Below are positions 23,883-32,296 of a stretch of 48,674 nucleotides of DNA, piece after piece. The notes beneath the pieces were generated by a model. It had not been told where the DNA came from. It saw only the letters and a list, made by a program, of their open reading frames with translations, and did not search any database. The first letter of the stretch is position 1, and the number at the start of each line of letters is the position of its first letter. The position numbers were made by a program, and so were the translations under genes. This DNA comes from JBBQAA01 sp038276395 (GTDB taxonomy: Bacteria > Actinomycetota > Thermoleophilia > Solirubrobacterales > Solirubrobacteraceae), in assembly GCA_038276395.1 (NCBI GenBank), contig JBBQAA010000070.1:1-48674 (forward strand), given 5' to 3'.

Positions 23883-25198
23883 GCCGCGGATCGCCGCTCC
23901 CGCCGTTCCACGAAGTCGACGATCACGGGCACCCCCTCGAGGCCGTAGCGCTCGCGCAGGCGGTTCTCGACGAAGTACGCGTAGTCCCGGGTCAGGCGGT
24001 TGCGCGCGTTGACCTGGATGGCGAAGCGCGGCGGGTTCGTGCCCGTCTGGACCATGAAGATGAGCTTCAGCCGGTGCCCGCGGCGGGCCGGGGGCTGGCG
24101 GCGCTCGGTGACCTCGCCGAGGAAGCGGTTGAGCTCGGGCGTGGGAACGCGGTGGGCGGCGCGCTCGGCCAGCGAGAGCGCCTCCTGCAGCAGGCGGCCG
24201 GCGTTGCGGCCCGTCTTCGCGCTCGCGGTGAGGACCCGCGGGCGCAGGCGGAGCTTTTGGGCGACCTTGGCGCGCTCGTGCTCGAGGTCGTGCTCCCCTT
24301 CCAGAAGGTCCCACTTGTTGAGGACGATCGCCGTCGCGCACCTCGCGCCCATCGCCATCTCCGCCACGCGGAAGTCCTGGCTCGTCACGCCCTCCTGCGC
24401 GTCGCAGACGACGAGCGCGACGTCGGCGCGCTCGGCCGCGCGCCGGGAGCGGAGCGCCGTGTAGTACTCGAGCGGCTCCCCCGCGAGCTTGGCCTGGCGG
24501 CGCAGGCCCGCGGTGTCGATTACGACCACGGGCTCCCCGTCGACCTCGATCGGCAGGTCGATGGCGTCACGCGTCGTGCCCGCGACCTCGGAGACGATCA
24601 CCCGCTCGGCGCCGAGGAAGCGGTTGACGAGCGAGGACTTGCCGACGTTCGGGCGCCCGATGACGGCGAGGCGGAGAGGCGCCGTGCCCTCCTCCTCGGG
24701 GTCGTCGGCGGGCAGGGCGGCGACCATGGCGTCGAGCAGGTCGCCGGTGCCGAGCCCCTGGGCGGCGGAGACCGGCATGGGCTCGCCGAGACCGAGACGG
24801 TGGAAGTCGGCGGCGAGCGCCATGTCCTTGACGGAGTCAACCTTGTTGGCGGCGAGCAGGACCGGCCGATGGGCACGGCGCAGGAGGTCGGCCATCTCCT
24901 CGTCCCCGGGCCGCACGCCGGCCTGGGCGTCGACGACGAGCACGGCGAGGTCGGCGTCGGTGAGCGCCGCCTGCGCCTGCTCGCGGATCAGCCGTCCCAG
25001 CTCCCCCGCGTCGGCGAGGTCGACCCCGCCCGTGTCGATGAGCGCGAAGTCGCGCCCGTTCCAGTCGGTGACGATCTCCTTGCGATCGCGCGTGACCCCC
25101 GGCAGCTCGTGCACGATGGCCTCGCGAGACTGCGAGAGCCGGTTGACGAGGGAGGACTTCCCGACGTTGGGGTAGCCGACGACGGCGACCTTCCGCAT
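23879..25198 (-). CDS. der: Ribosome-associated GTPase Der (EngA)
   Basis: 439 residues with two tandem GTPase domains and a KH-like C-terminal domain, required for 50S assembly. Domain 1: GYPNVGKSSLVNRL, PGVTRDR, DTGG, NKVD. Domain 2: GRPNVGKSSLVNRF, AGTTRDA, DTAG, NKWD. I prefer ATG 25198 (MRKVAVVGYPNVGKSS) over ATG 25204, two codons earlier: a TAGCCT hexamer lies 8 bases before 25198, matching the leaderless spacing of other genes here, but only 2 bases before 25204. A perfect palindrome separates it from cmk. Confidence 0.95.
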   Translation of the reverse strand: MRKVAVVGYPNVGKSSLVNRLSQSREAIVHELPGVTRDRKEIVTDWNGRDFALIDTGGVDLADAGELGRLIREQAQAALTDADLAVLVVDAQAGVRPGDEEMADLLRRAHRPVLLAANKVDSVKDMALAADFHRLGLGEPMPVSAAQGLGTGDLLDAMVAALPADDPEEEGTAPLRLAVIGRPNVGKSSLVNRFLGAERVIVSEVAGTTRDAIDLPIEVDGEPVVVIDTAGLRRQAKLAGEPLEYYTALRSRRAAERADVALVVCDAQEGVTSQDFRVAEMAMGARCATAIVLNKWDLLEGEHDLEHERAKVAQKLRLRPRVLTASAKTGRNAGRLLQEALSLAERAAHRVPTPELNRFLGEVTERRQPPARRGHRLKLIFMVQTGTNPPRFAIQVNARNRLTRDYAYFVENRLRERYGLEGVPVIVDFVERRERRSAA

Positions 25199-25206
25199 GG
25201 GCATGG

Positions 25207-25212
25207 AGGCTA
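25207..25212 (-). promoter_or_regulatory. -10 hexamer for der
   Basis: TAGCCT on the minus strand, 8 bases before the preferred der start. With the palindrome just upstream it suggests that der-DUF3352-metK can be expressed independently of aroF-cmk. Confidence 0.35.
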
Positions 25213-25217
25213 TGGCG

Positions 25218-25250
25218 GTTCCTGAGAGGGGTCAGACCCCTCTCAGGAAC
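25218..25250. repeat. Perfect 15-bp-arm palindrome over the cmk stop codon
   Basis: GTTCCTGAGAGGGGT (25218-25232) and ACCCCTCTCAGGAAC (25236-25250) are exact reverse complements with a 3-base loop. The cmk TGA (25245-25243) lies inside it. The core GGGGTCAGACCCC resembles a dispersed palindromic repeat found in intergenic regions of diverse bacterial genomes. It may terminate or attenuate transcription between cmk and der, or protect the upstream mRNA. Confidence 0.75.
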
Positions 25251-25857
25251 GCGCCGCGGTGACGAGCGCCCGCACGCGCCCGACGACCTCCTCGAGCGCG
25301 AGCCCCGTCGTGTCGAGCACGGTCGCGCCCGGGGCGGCGGCGGCGGTCGTGCGGCCGAAGCCGACGTCGCGCTCGTCGCGGGCGCGGAGGTCGGCGAGGA
25401 CGGCGGCCTCCTCCTCACCGGTCTCGGCCGCGCGGCGGCGCGCGCGCTCCTCCGGGGAGGCGGTGAGGAAGACCTTGACCTCGGCGTGGGGCACGACGAC
25501 CTCGGCGATGTCCCGCCCCTCCGCGACCCAGTCCCCGCGCGCGAGCAGCGCGCGCTGCCGGGCCACGAGGGCGTCGCGGACGGCGGGGTCGGCGGCGGCG
25601 CGGGAGGCGTCCTTGCTCGCCTGGGGCGTGCGGATGGCCGCGGTCACGTCGCGCCCGTCGAGGAGCACGCGCTCGCCGACCTCGATCGCGAGCCCCGCGG
25701 CAACGGCGCCCGGCGCCTGCCCCCGCTCGCGGGCGGAGAGCCCGACGCAGCGGTACATCGCGCCCGTGTCGAGGTAGGTGAAGCCGAGTGCCTGCGCCAC
25801 CGCCCGCGCCACGGTGGACTTCCCCGCCCCCGCGGGCCCGTCGAGCGCGACGATCAT
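25243..25857 (-). CDS. cmk: Cytidylate kinase
   Basis: 204 residues, phosphorylates CMP/dCMP. Walker A ALDGPAGAGKSTVARAVA, TYLDTGAMYRCVGL, the GRDVTAAIRTP loop, WVAEGRDIAEVVVPHA and the lid RARDERDVGF are all present. ATG 25857 overlaps the aroA stop (ATGA), the common aroA-cmk pairing. The last residues are encoded inside the palindrome at 25218-25250, so the C-terminus may have been altered by that repeat. Confidence 0.96.
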   Translation of the reverse strand: MIVALDGPAGAGKSTVARAVAQALGFTYLDTGAMYRCVGLSARERGQAPGAVAAGLAIEVGERVLLDGRDVTAAIRTPQASKDASRAAADPAVRDALVARQRALLARGDWVAEGRDIAEVVVPHAEVKVFLTASPEERARRRAAETGEEEAAVLADLRARDERDVGFGRTTAAAAPGATVLDTTGLALEEVVGRVRALVTAARS

Positions 25858-27155
25858 CGCGCCGCGGCGAGCCGCGCGAGGTCCTCGGCGAAGCCCGGGT
25901 AGGAGACCGCCGCCGCCTCGAAGCCGTCGACCTCGACGCCCTCACGCGAGGCGAGGCCGGCGACGCCGCCGAGCATCGCCATCCGGTGGTCGGCCCGCGC
26001 GTCGAGGACGCCGCCGCGCAGACCGCCGGTCCCCTCCACCTCGAAGCCGTCGTCCGTGGCCTCGATCGAGGCTCCGAGCCCGGCCAGCCCGGCAACGACG
26101 GCGGCGATCCGGTCGGTCTCCTTGAGGCGGAGCTCCTGCGCGCCGGAGACGACCGTCCGCCCCTCGGCGAAGCAGCCCGCGAGCGCGACGAGGGGCAGCT
26201 CGTCGATTGCCAGCGGGACCTCCTCGGCGCCCACCGCGGCGCCTCGCAGCCCGCCGGCGCGGGCCACGAGGTCGGCCCGGGGCTCGTCGGGCGCGCGCGA
26301 GCCGACCTCCTCGAGCTCGCCCGAGACCTCCGCCCCCATCCGCGCGAGGATGCGCAGGAAGCCCGTCCGCGTCCAGTTGGTCCCGACGTCGCGCAGGACG
26401 ACCTCCGAGCCCGGCACGAGCACCGCGGCGAGCAGGGGGAAGGCGGCCGAGGACATGTCCCCCGGGATCGCGATGTCCTCGAGCTCCAGCTCGTCCACGC
26501 AGCGGACCTCGGTCCGCTGCGCCGAGCGTGTGACGGGCACTCCCGCGCGGGAGAGCATCCGCTCGGTGTGGTCGCGGCTCGGCACGGGCTCGCGCACGGC
26601 CACGGGCTCCTTCCCCGTCAGCCCGGCGAGCAGCACGCAGGACTTGACCTGCGCCGAGGCCACGGGCAGCTCGTACTCGAGGCCGCCGAGCGCCGCGCCG
26701 TGGAGCGTGAAGGGGGGAAAGCGCCCCTTGCGCGCGTCGATCCGCGCCCCCATCTGCTCGAGCGGCTCGGCGATGCGGTCGACCGGGCGGCGGCGGATCG
26801 AGGCGTCCCCGTCAAAGCGCCAGCGGGTGCCGGGGATCTGCGCGAGCCAACCCGGGAGGAGCCGCATCAGGGTCCCGGAGTTGCCGACGTCGATCGTCCC
26901 CCCCGGCTCGATCGGGTCCCGGAGCCCGGTGCCGCGGACGATCAGCTCGTCCTCGGAGAGCGTAATTGCCACTCCGAGCTGGCGGAGCGCGGCGAGCGTC
27001 GAGTTGGTGTCGGCGGCGTCGAGGTAATTGGCGACCCGCGCCGGTTCGGCGCTCATCGCGCCGAGGAGCGCCGCACGGTGGGAGAGGGACTTGTCGGCGG
27101 GTGGCGTCAGCTCGCCGCGCAGGCCGCGGCGGGCAGGGGCGAAGAACTGCCTCAC
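25854..27155 (-). CDS. aroA: 3-phosphoshikimate 1-carboxyvinyltransferase (EPSP synthase)
   Basis: 433 residues, sixth step of the shikimate pathway. Motifs: PPADKSLSHRAALLGAMS (PEP/shikimate phosphate site), GNSGTLMRLLPG (the family LxxGNxGTxxR loop), PSRDHTERML, GDMSSAAFPLLAA and RLKETDRIAAV. The GNSGT sequence has Ser where many class I enzymes have Ala. GTG 27155 overlaps the tyrA stop (GTGA) and starts just before the homology. Confidence 0.96.
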   Translation of the reverse strand: MRQFFAPARRGLRGELTPPADKSLSHRAALLGAMSAEPARVANYLDAADTNSTLAALRQLGVAITLSEDELIVRGTGLRDPIEPGGTIDVGNSGTLMRLLPGWLAQIPGTRWRFDGDASIRRRPVDRIAEPLEQMGARIDARKGRFPPFTLHGAALGGLEYELPVASAQVKSCVLLAGLTGKEPVAVREPVPSRDHTERMLSRAGVPVTRSAQRTEVRCVDELELEDIAIPGDMSSAAFPLLAAVLVPGSEVVLRDVGTNWTRTGFLRILARMGAEVSGELEEVGSRAPDEPRADLVARAGGLRGAAVGAEEVPLAIDELPLVALAGCFAEGRTVVSGAQELRLKETDRIAAVVAGLAGLGASIEATDDGFEVEGTGGLRGGVLDARADHRMAMLGGVAGLASREGVEVDGFEAAAVSYPGFAEDLARLAAAR

Positions 27156-28225
27156 GGCCGCGCCACCGGGTGGCCGAGCGGAGCGATCAGGGCGGCGGCG
27201 CGCTCGGCCGCGTCCTCTCCCGCGATCCACAGGGCGACCGAGCCCGTGCGGTTGTCCTGCGAGGGATAGAGCGCCATGTCGGTGATATTGACGCCCGCGC
27301 GCCCGAGCTCGAGCGCGATCCGCGCCACGACCCCCGGCTCGTTGGGGACGGAGACCCTGAGCTCGTGCACCGGCCCGCCCGCCAGACCGGACTCGAGCAG
27401 CGCGCGGCGGTCGGCGGCCGCGCGCTCGTTGAGCGCCTCGACGCTGCCGGCGGCGCCCGCGCGGAGCTCCTCCCGCCAGGTCGTGAGGCGAGCGATCGCG
27501 TCGTCGATCCGCGCGGCGAGCGCGTCGGCGTTGGAGAGGTAGATGTCCGTCCACACGGCCGAGTTGGCGCCCGCCACCCGGGTGGCGTCGCGGAAGCTCG
27601 GCCCCGCCGCGGGCACGGTCTCCCCCTCGGCGGCCAGCGCGTCGGCGGCGCCCGAGACGAGGACGTTGGCGAGCACGTGCGGGAGGTGGGAGACCGCGGC
27701 GAGGATCTGGTCGTGGCGCGCGGCGTCGAGCGCCCGCGGCCGCGCGCCGAGCGCGGAGAGAAAGCGGTGCAGGCGCTCGTAGAGCACCCCCGAGGTCGCC
27801 TCGGTCGGCGTCAGGTCCCAGGTGGCCCCGTCGAACAGGTCGGCGCGAGCGTGCTCGACCCCCGCGGTCTCGGCGCCCGCCAGCGGATGCCCGCCGACGA
27901 AGCGCTCGGCCGCGCCGCCCGCGGCCACGACGGCGCGCTTGGTCGAGCCGGCGTCCGTCACCACGGTGTCCGGGCCGGCGGCGGCGAGCGCCTCGGCCAC
28001 CGCCCCCGGGAGCGCTCCGACCGGTGCGGCGACGAGGACGATCTCCGCGGCGGCGACCGCCTCGGACAGGGAGGCCGCCGCGCTTGAGAGCGCACCCCGC
28101 TCGAGGGCCCGGGCGGCGGCGGCGGCGTCCGGGTCCCACCCCGTGACCACGGCCGCGCAGCGCGCGCGCGCGGCGAGGCCGACCGAGCCGCCGATCAGCC
28201 CGGTGCCGATGACCGCGAGGCGCAC
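27152..28225 (-). CDS. tyrA: Prephenate dehydrogenase with C-terminal ACT domain
   Basis: 357 residues. NAD(P)-binding Rossmann start LAVIGTGLIGGSVGLAA, then VTDAGSTKRAVV, FVGGHPLAGAETAG and HDQILAAVSHLPHVLAN (catalytic His regions). A C-terminal ACT domain (about 280-345, VSVPNEPGVVARIALELGRAG) suggests feedback control by an amino acid, probably tyrosine. It oxidatively decarboxylates prephenate to 4-hydroxyphenylpyruvate; arogenate use cannot be excluded. GTG 28225 fits the Rossmann start. It lies 11 bases after aroF. Confidence 0.95.
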   Translation of the reverse strand: MRLAVIGTGLIGGSVGLAARARCAAVVTGWDPDAAAAARALERGALSSAAASLSEAVAAAEIVLVAAPVGALPGAVAEALAAAGPDTVVTDAGSTKRAVVAAGGAAERFVGGHPLAGAETAGVEHARADLFDGATWDLTPTEATSGVLYERLHRFLSALGARPRALDAARHDQILAAVSHLPHVLANVLVSGAADALAAEGETVPAAGPSFRDATRVAGANSAVWTDIYLSNADALAARIDDAIARLTTWREELRAGAAGSVEALNERAAADRRALLESGLAGGPVHELRVSVPNEPGVVARIALELGRAGVNITDMALYPSQDNRTGSVALWIAGEDAAERAAALIAPLGHPVARP

Positions 28226-28236
28226 CGTGCTCCGGC

Positions 28237-29262
28237 TCAGGCGACGGAGACGACCTTGCCGGCCACCCCCGCGGCGCGCTCGACCGTGGCGGCGAAGCGC
28301 GGGAAGTCATCCGCGTAGAGCTGCTGCGGGCCGTCGCAGATCGCCTGCTCGGGGTCGGGGTGCACCTCGACGATGATCCCGTCCGCCCCCGCCGCGGCGG
28401 CGGCCAGCGCGAGCGGCTCGACGAGGTCCCGCCGGCCGGCGGCGTGGGAGGGGTCCACGATGACCGGCAGGTGGGACATCTCCTTGAGCACCGGGATCGC
28501 CGTGATGTCGAGCGTGAAGCGGTAGGCGGTCTCGAAGGTCCGGATCCCCCGCTCGCAGAGCATGACCGCCTCGTTGCCCTCCTTGAGCACGTACTCCGAG
28601 GCCATGAGCAGCTCCTCGAGCGTGGCCGAGAGCCCGCGCTTGAGCAGGACGGGGATCCCCGTGCGGCCGATCTCGGTCAGCAGCGCGTAGTTCTGCATGT
28701 TCCGCGCGCCGACCTGGATGACGTCGGCCACCTCGGCGATCGCCTCGAGGTCGCCGGGATCGAGGCACTCGGTGACCACGGGCAGTCCCGTCTCCGCCTT
28801 GGCCTCGGCCAGGAGCCGGAGGCCCTCCTGCCCGAGCCCCTGGAAGGAGTAGGGCGAGGTGCGCGGCTTGTAGGCGCCGCCGCGCAGGAGCGAGGCGCCG
28901 CCCGCGGCCATGGCCCGCGCACCGGCGAGGATCTGATCGCGGCTCTCGACCGTGCACGGCCCGGCGATCAGGCCGAAGTGGCTCCCGCCGATCTTCCGCC
29001 CGCCGATGTCGAGCACCGAGCGCGCGCCCTGGCGGACCTCGTAGGAGGCGAGCTTGTAGGGACGGGTGATGGGGACGACCTGCTCGACCCCCGGCGCGGC
29101 CTCGAGCTCGAGGCGCGCGACGTGCTCGCGGTCGCCGATCGCGCCGATCACGGCGCGCTCGTCTCCGCGCGAGAGGTGCGGCCGGGCTCCGGCGCGTTCG
29201 ATGCGCTCGACCACGGCCTGGATCTCCGGCTCGGTCGCATCCGTTTTCATGACGATCATCAC
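28237..29262 (-). CDS. aroF: 3-deoxy-7-phosphoheptulonate synthase (DAHP synthase, type I beta)
   Basis: 341 residues, first committed step of aromatic amino acid synthesis. The first about 70 residues form a ferredoxin-like regulatory domain, as in the Thermotoga enzyme that is feedback-inhibited by Tyr/Phe. The barrel carries GLIAGPCTVESRDQI, LRGGAYKPRTSPYSFQGLG, QVGARNMQNYALL, LLKRGLSATLEE and VIVDPSHAAGRRD. It heads the aroF-tyrA-aroA-cmk series. Upstream, AAAAGGA lies about 14 bases before the ATG and TAGCAT (29289-29294) could be a -10. The 29263-29445 gap shows nothing else. Confidence 0.95.
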   Translation of the reverse strand: MMIVMKTDATEPEIQAVVERIERAGARPHLSRGDERAVIGAIGDREHVARLELEAAPGVEQVVPITRPYKLASYEVRQGARSVLDIGGRKIGGSHFGLIAGPCTVESRDQILAGARAMAAGGASLLRGGAYKPRTSPYSFQGLGQEGLRLLAEAKAETGLPVVTECLDPGDLEAIAEVADVIQVGARNMQNYALLTEIGRTGIPVLLKRGLSATLEELLMASEYVLKEGNEAVMLCERGIRTFETAYRFTLDITAIPVLKEMSHLPVIVDPSHAAGRRDLVEPLALAAAAAGADGIIVEVHPDPEQAICDGPQQLYADDFPRFAATVERAAGVAGKVVSVA

Positions 29263-29288
29263 GGCACAGCGTCCTTTTCTGAAAGGGA

Positions 29289-29294
29289 ATGCTA
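29289..29294 (-). promoter_or_regulatory. Possible -10 hexamer for the aroF operon
   Basis: TAGCAT on the minus strand, 26 bases before the aroF ATG. A small inverted repeat (CCTTT...AAAGG, near 29273-29286) lies in the leader between them. Unlike most genes here, this transcript would have a real 5' leader. Confidence 0.35.
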
Positions 29295-29445
29295 GGGCGA
29301 TAGCGGGCGCCGGCCGCGCCGAGAGACAGGCCAGGAAGGGGCCGGACGCCTAGCTAAATCGCCAGGAGCGCCAGGTGGCGTACGCGTAGGAGCGGCCGCG
29401 GAGGGAGAGAGGCTGCGGGCTCACGCGCGTCATGCGCGGCGCAGC

Positions 29446-31188
29446 CTAGCGGGTCGCGGTGAACTCCACCACCCGGGAGCGCCCGCCCGCCGCGGCGGGG
29501 GTGATCGTGATGCGGTAGCGCAGGCCGCGCACGAGGTAGGCCCTCCCCGGCCCGGTGAGGCGCGCCGTGCTCGCGCCGGCGCGCGAGTAGAAGTGGAAGT
29601 TGCGCAGGCGCAGCGGCCGGGGCGCGAGCTGCGCCACCCCGACGCGCAGCGTCACGCCGCGGTTGAGGAAGTAGGCGATCCGCGCCCCGCCGGCGCGCCG
29701 TGAGGCGATCCGCGGAAAGACGACGGCGGGGACCGGCCGCGGCGGCACGGCGGCGATCCGCACGGGCACGCCGCCGAGCCCGGAGACGCCCGACGTGTCG
29801 AGCGCGACCGCCCCGACGACCTTCACCCCGGGCGTGCGGAAGCGGTGCGTGACGCGACTGCCGGAGGCCGAGGACCCGTCCCCGAAGAACCACACGTAGG
29901 AGCGGATGCTCGCGCCGGGGATCGAGGGCGCGGCGGCGGCGGTGAACGTCAGGGCCCCGCCCGAGGTGCCGGCGCGCGGCCCGCGCACCGTGACGGCGAG
30001 CGGCACGGGGCGGAACTCATAGGCGCCGTCGTCGGAGATCTGCGCGCGATCGCCGCCCCGGCCCGCGACCGCGCGCGGGCGCCCGTCATGATCGACCGCG
30101 GGCTCCCCCGCCGCGAGCGCGCCGGGATCGCCCTCGTCGATCAGCGGCGAGTCCGGGCGCAGGCGGTAGTTGCCCGAGGCCGGGTCGAGGAACCCCGGCG
30201 CCACGCCGCGGACCCCGTGGCCGCCGTCGGCGATCGCTCCCGCCCGCCCCGGCGCCGGGGCGGGCGGCACCGTGGCGGAGAACGGGTTGTAGTCCGTGTA
30301 GTCGACCTCGACGGGCGCGCCGTCGCTCGTCAGATCGTGCGTGAAGCCGGTGAGGACCGAGGAGCGCAGCACGGCGGGCGTGGTGGCGACGCTCGCGGCC
30401 AGGCCGACCGCGCCGGGCACGTCCGCGCCGTCGAGCGTGAGGTGGCGAAACGTGCCGCCGGCCCGCGTCGCGATCGCCGTCGCCGCGGCGGCCGAGCCGG
30501 GGGTGACGCGGATGAGGTCGTCGTCGAGGGTCGGCGCGGCGCCGGCGCCGGAGGCGACGCCGACGTTCCCGGTGAGCGTGGCGCGGGCCACCGTGGCGAC
30601 CCCGAGTGCGGCGACCCCCGCGGTCACGCTTCCTCCCTGCACCGAGCCGCCGCCGCTCGTGGCGACGACGCCGTAGGAGTCCGTGGTAGCGCCGTAGGGG
30701 AGCGTCACCGCGCCGGCCGCGAAGACCGCGGTCGAGGGCGCGCCGAGCAGGCGGACGCCGACGCCCGCCGAGTTCGTCGCGGGCGCCGCCGCCCCGGCGA
30801 CGGCGACGCCCGAGGCCGTACCCGCCAGGGCGAGGCCGGTGCTCGCGCCGCCGGCCGGGAGGACGAGCATGAGGTTCACGACGCGATCGTCCACGCTGGC
30901 GGCGGTGAGCGTCGTCGTGCCCGCGGCGCCGGGCGAGCGGATCGTCGTCCGCCCCGCCCCGGCACCTCGGAGGGTCACGCCGGCGGGCATGCTGAGGCCG
31001 CCCTCGGCGTAGGTCGCGGCGCCGAGCGTGACCGTGTCCCCGTCCTTCGCGGCGGCGAGCCCCGCCGTCACGGTGGCGGCGCTGTGGTCACAACCCGCGG
31101 CGGGGGTGACGCAGATCGTGTCGGCCCGAGCCGCGGCGGGGGCGAGCCCGAGCAGGAGCAGGGCGAGGGCGAGCCGGCGGGCCTTCAC
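29446..31188 (-). CDS. Secreted protein with beta-helix-like region and PKD domain
   Basis: 580 residues. A clear signal peptide (ALALLLLGLAPAAARA) ends near residue 22, followed by TICVTPAAGCDHSAATVTAGLAAA, typical of secreted right-handed beta-helix proteins. The middle is Gly/Ala/Thr/Val-rich repetitive sequence ending in LRPDSPLIDEGDPG, the choice-of-anchor Q type motif. A PKD domain follows (about 395-480, SYVWFFGDGSSASGSRVTHRFRTPG split over two strands), then a C-terminal beta region rich in Arg. No catalytic residues can be named; a surface or matrix role is likely. GTG 31188 has a TACCCT hexamer 7 bases upstream. Confidence 0.85.
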   Translation of the reverse strand: MKARRLALALLLLGLAPAAARADTICVTPAAGCDHSAATVTAGLAAAKDGDTVTLGAATYAEGGLSMPAGVTLRGAGAGRTTIRSPGAAGTTTLTAASVDDRVVNLMLVLPAGGASTGLALAGTASGVAVAGAAAPATNSAGVGVRLLGAPSTAVFAAGAVTLPYGATTDSYGVVATSGGGSVQGGSVTAGVAALGVATVARATLTGNVGVASGAGAAPTLDDDLIRVTPGSAAAATAIATRAGGTFRHLTLDGADVPGAVGLAASVATTPAVLRSSVLTGFTHDLTSDGAPVEVDYTDYNPFSATVPPAPAPGRAGAIADGGHGVRGVAPGFLDPASGNYRLRPDSPLIDEGDPGALAAGEPAVDHDGRPRAVAGRGGDRAQISDDGAYEFRPVPLAVTVRGPRAGTSGGALTFTAAAAPSIPGASIRSYVWFFGDGSSASGSRVTHRFRTPGVKVVGAVALDTSGVSGLGGVPVRIAAVPPRPVPAVVFPRIASRRAGGARIAYFLNRGVTLRVGVAQLAPRPLRLRNFHFYSRAGASTARLTGPGRAYLVRGLRYRITITPAAAGGRSRVVEFTATR

Positions 31189-31195
31189 CGCTTCG

Positions 31196-31201
31196 AGGGT
31201 A
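31196..31201 (-). promoter_or_regulatory. -10 hexamer for the secreted PKD protein
   Basis: TACCCT on the minus strand, 7 bases before the GTG at 31188; the transcript would be leaderless. Confidence 0.45.
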
Positions 31202-31209
31202 GACGCGGA

Positions 31210-32292
31210 TCAGGCGAGAAGCGCCGTCAGCTCGCGCAGGTAGCGCGCGCACTCGGCCTCGGTGCCCACGGTGACGCGCAGCCAGCCCTCCTGCCCGAGC
31301 GCGGCGCCCGCGCGCACGATGACCCCGCGCTCGGCGAGCCCGGCCACGATCGCCCGCTCCTCCACACCCTCGGGGAGCCCGTGCCAGACAAAGTTCGCGT
31401 GGGACTCGGCCCGCGGGAGCCCGAGCGCGTCGAGGCCGTCCTCGAGCCCGAGGCGCTCGGCGATCGTACGCGCCACGCGATCCTCGACGGCGTCGCCGTG
31501 GCGGAGCGCCTCGGTCGCGGCGGCCTGGGCGGCGAGGTTCAGGTAGAACGGCTGGCGCACCTGGTCGACCGCGGTGCGGAGCTGCTCGTTGCCGCACAGC
31601 CCGAAGCCGACCCGCAGCCCGGCCAGCCCGTAGACCTTGGAGAAGGTGCGCAGCAGCACGAGGTTCGGGTGGCGGCGCAGGAGATCGAGCGAGGCGTCGG
31701 GATCGTCGAGCGTGCCGAACTCGCAGTAGGCCTCGTCGAGGATCAGGCACACGTGGCCGGGGATCCGCTCGGCGAAGGCGGCGATCGCCTCGACCGGGTG
31801 CGCCGTCGAGGTCGGGTTGTTCGGGTTGCAGACGACGACGAGCCGCGTGGCCGCAGTGACCTCGGCGGCCATGGCGTCGAGGTCGTGGCGGTGCTCTGAG
31901 TCGAGCGGCACCGTGATCGCCCGCGCGCCCGAGGCGGCGGCCAGGTGGGGGTAGATGGAGAAGGACGGCCAGGCGTGGACGAGCTCGGCCCCGGGCTCGA
32001 GCAGCGCCTCCCCGGCGGCGAGCAGGATGTCGCAGGAGCCGTTGCCGAGCGCGACGCGGCTCGGCGGCACCGCGTAGCGATCAGACAGCGCCCGGCGCAG
32101 GCGCGAGGCGGAGGGGTCGGGATAGCGGTTGGCGGCCCCGACGGCGCGCGAGGCCGCCTCGAGCACGGCGGGCAGGGGAGCGAACGGGGACTCGTTGGAG
32201 GCGAGCAGGGCAACGTCGCCCTCGAGGGCGTAGCCCGCCGCGACGGGGTAGGCGGGGATGCGCCGGATGCGCTCGGCGAACTCGAGCCTCAT
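31210..32292 (-). CDS. hisC: Histidinol-phosphate / aromatic aminotransferase
   Basis: 360 residues, fold-type I PLP enzyme. LLASNESPFAPLP (family LxxNExP), VVVCNPNNPTSTAH, LILDEAYCEFG and the PLP lysine in RTFSKVYGLAGLRVGF are intact. HisC-like enzymes transaminate histidinol phosphate and, in several lineages, aromatic 2-oxo acids. No other his gene is nearby while aroF-tyrA-aroA and aroH are, so a role in Tyr/Phe synthesis is attractive (inference). The ATG is back to back with the divergent gene at 32297, leaving no intergenic DNA. Confidence 0.9.
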   Translation of the reverse strand: MRLEFAERIRRIPAYPVAAGYALEGDVALLASNESPFAPLPAVLEAASRAVGAANRYPDPSASRLRRALSDRYAVPPSRVALGNGSCDILLAAGEALLEPGAELVHAWPSFSIYPHLAAASGARAITVPLDSEHRHDLDAMAAEVTAATRLVVVCNPNNPTSTAHPVEAIAAFAERIPGHVCLILDEAYCEFGTLDDPDASLDLLRRHPNLVLLRTFSKVYGLAGLRVGFGLCGNEQLRTAVDQVRQPFYLNLAAQAAATEALRHGDAVEDRVARTIAERLGLEDGLDALGLPRAESHANFVWHGLPEGVEERAIVAGLAERGVIVRAGAALGQEGWLRVTVGTEAECARYLRELTALLA

Positions 32293-32296
32293 GGAG

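Noticed and set aside
29263..29445. tRNA or small RNA gene in the aroF upstream gap
   Set aside because: No T-loop GTTCRA box or cloverleaf could be found; only a possible -10 and a small inverted repeat.
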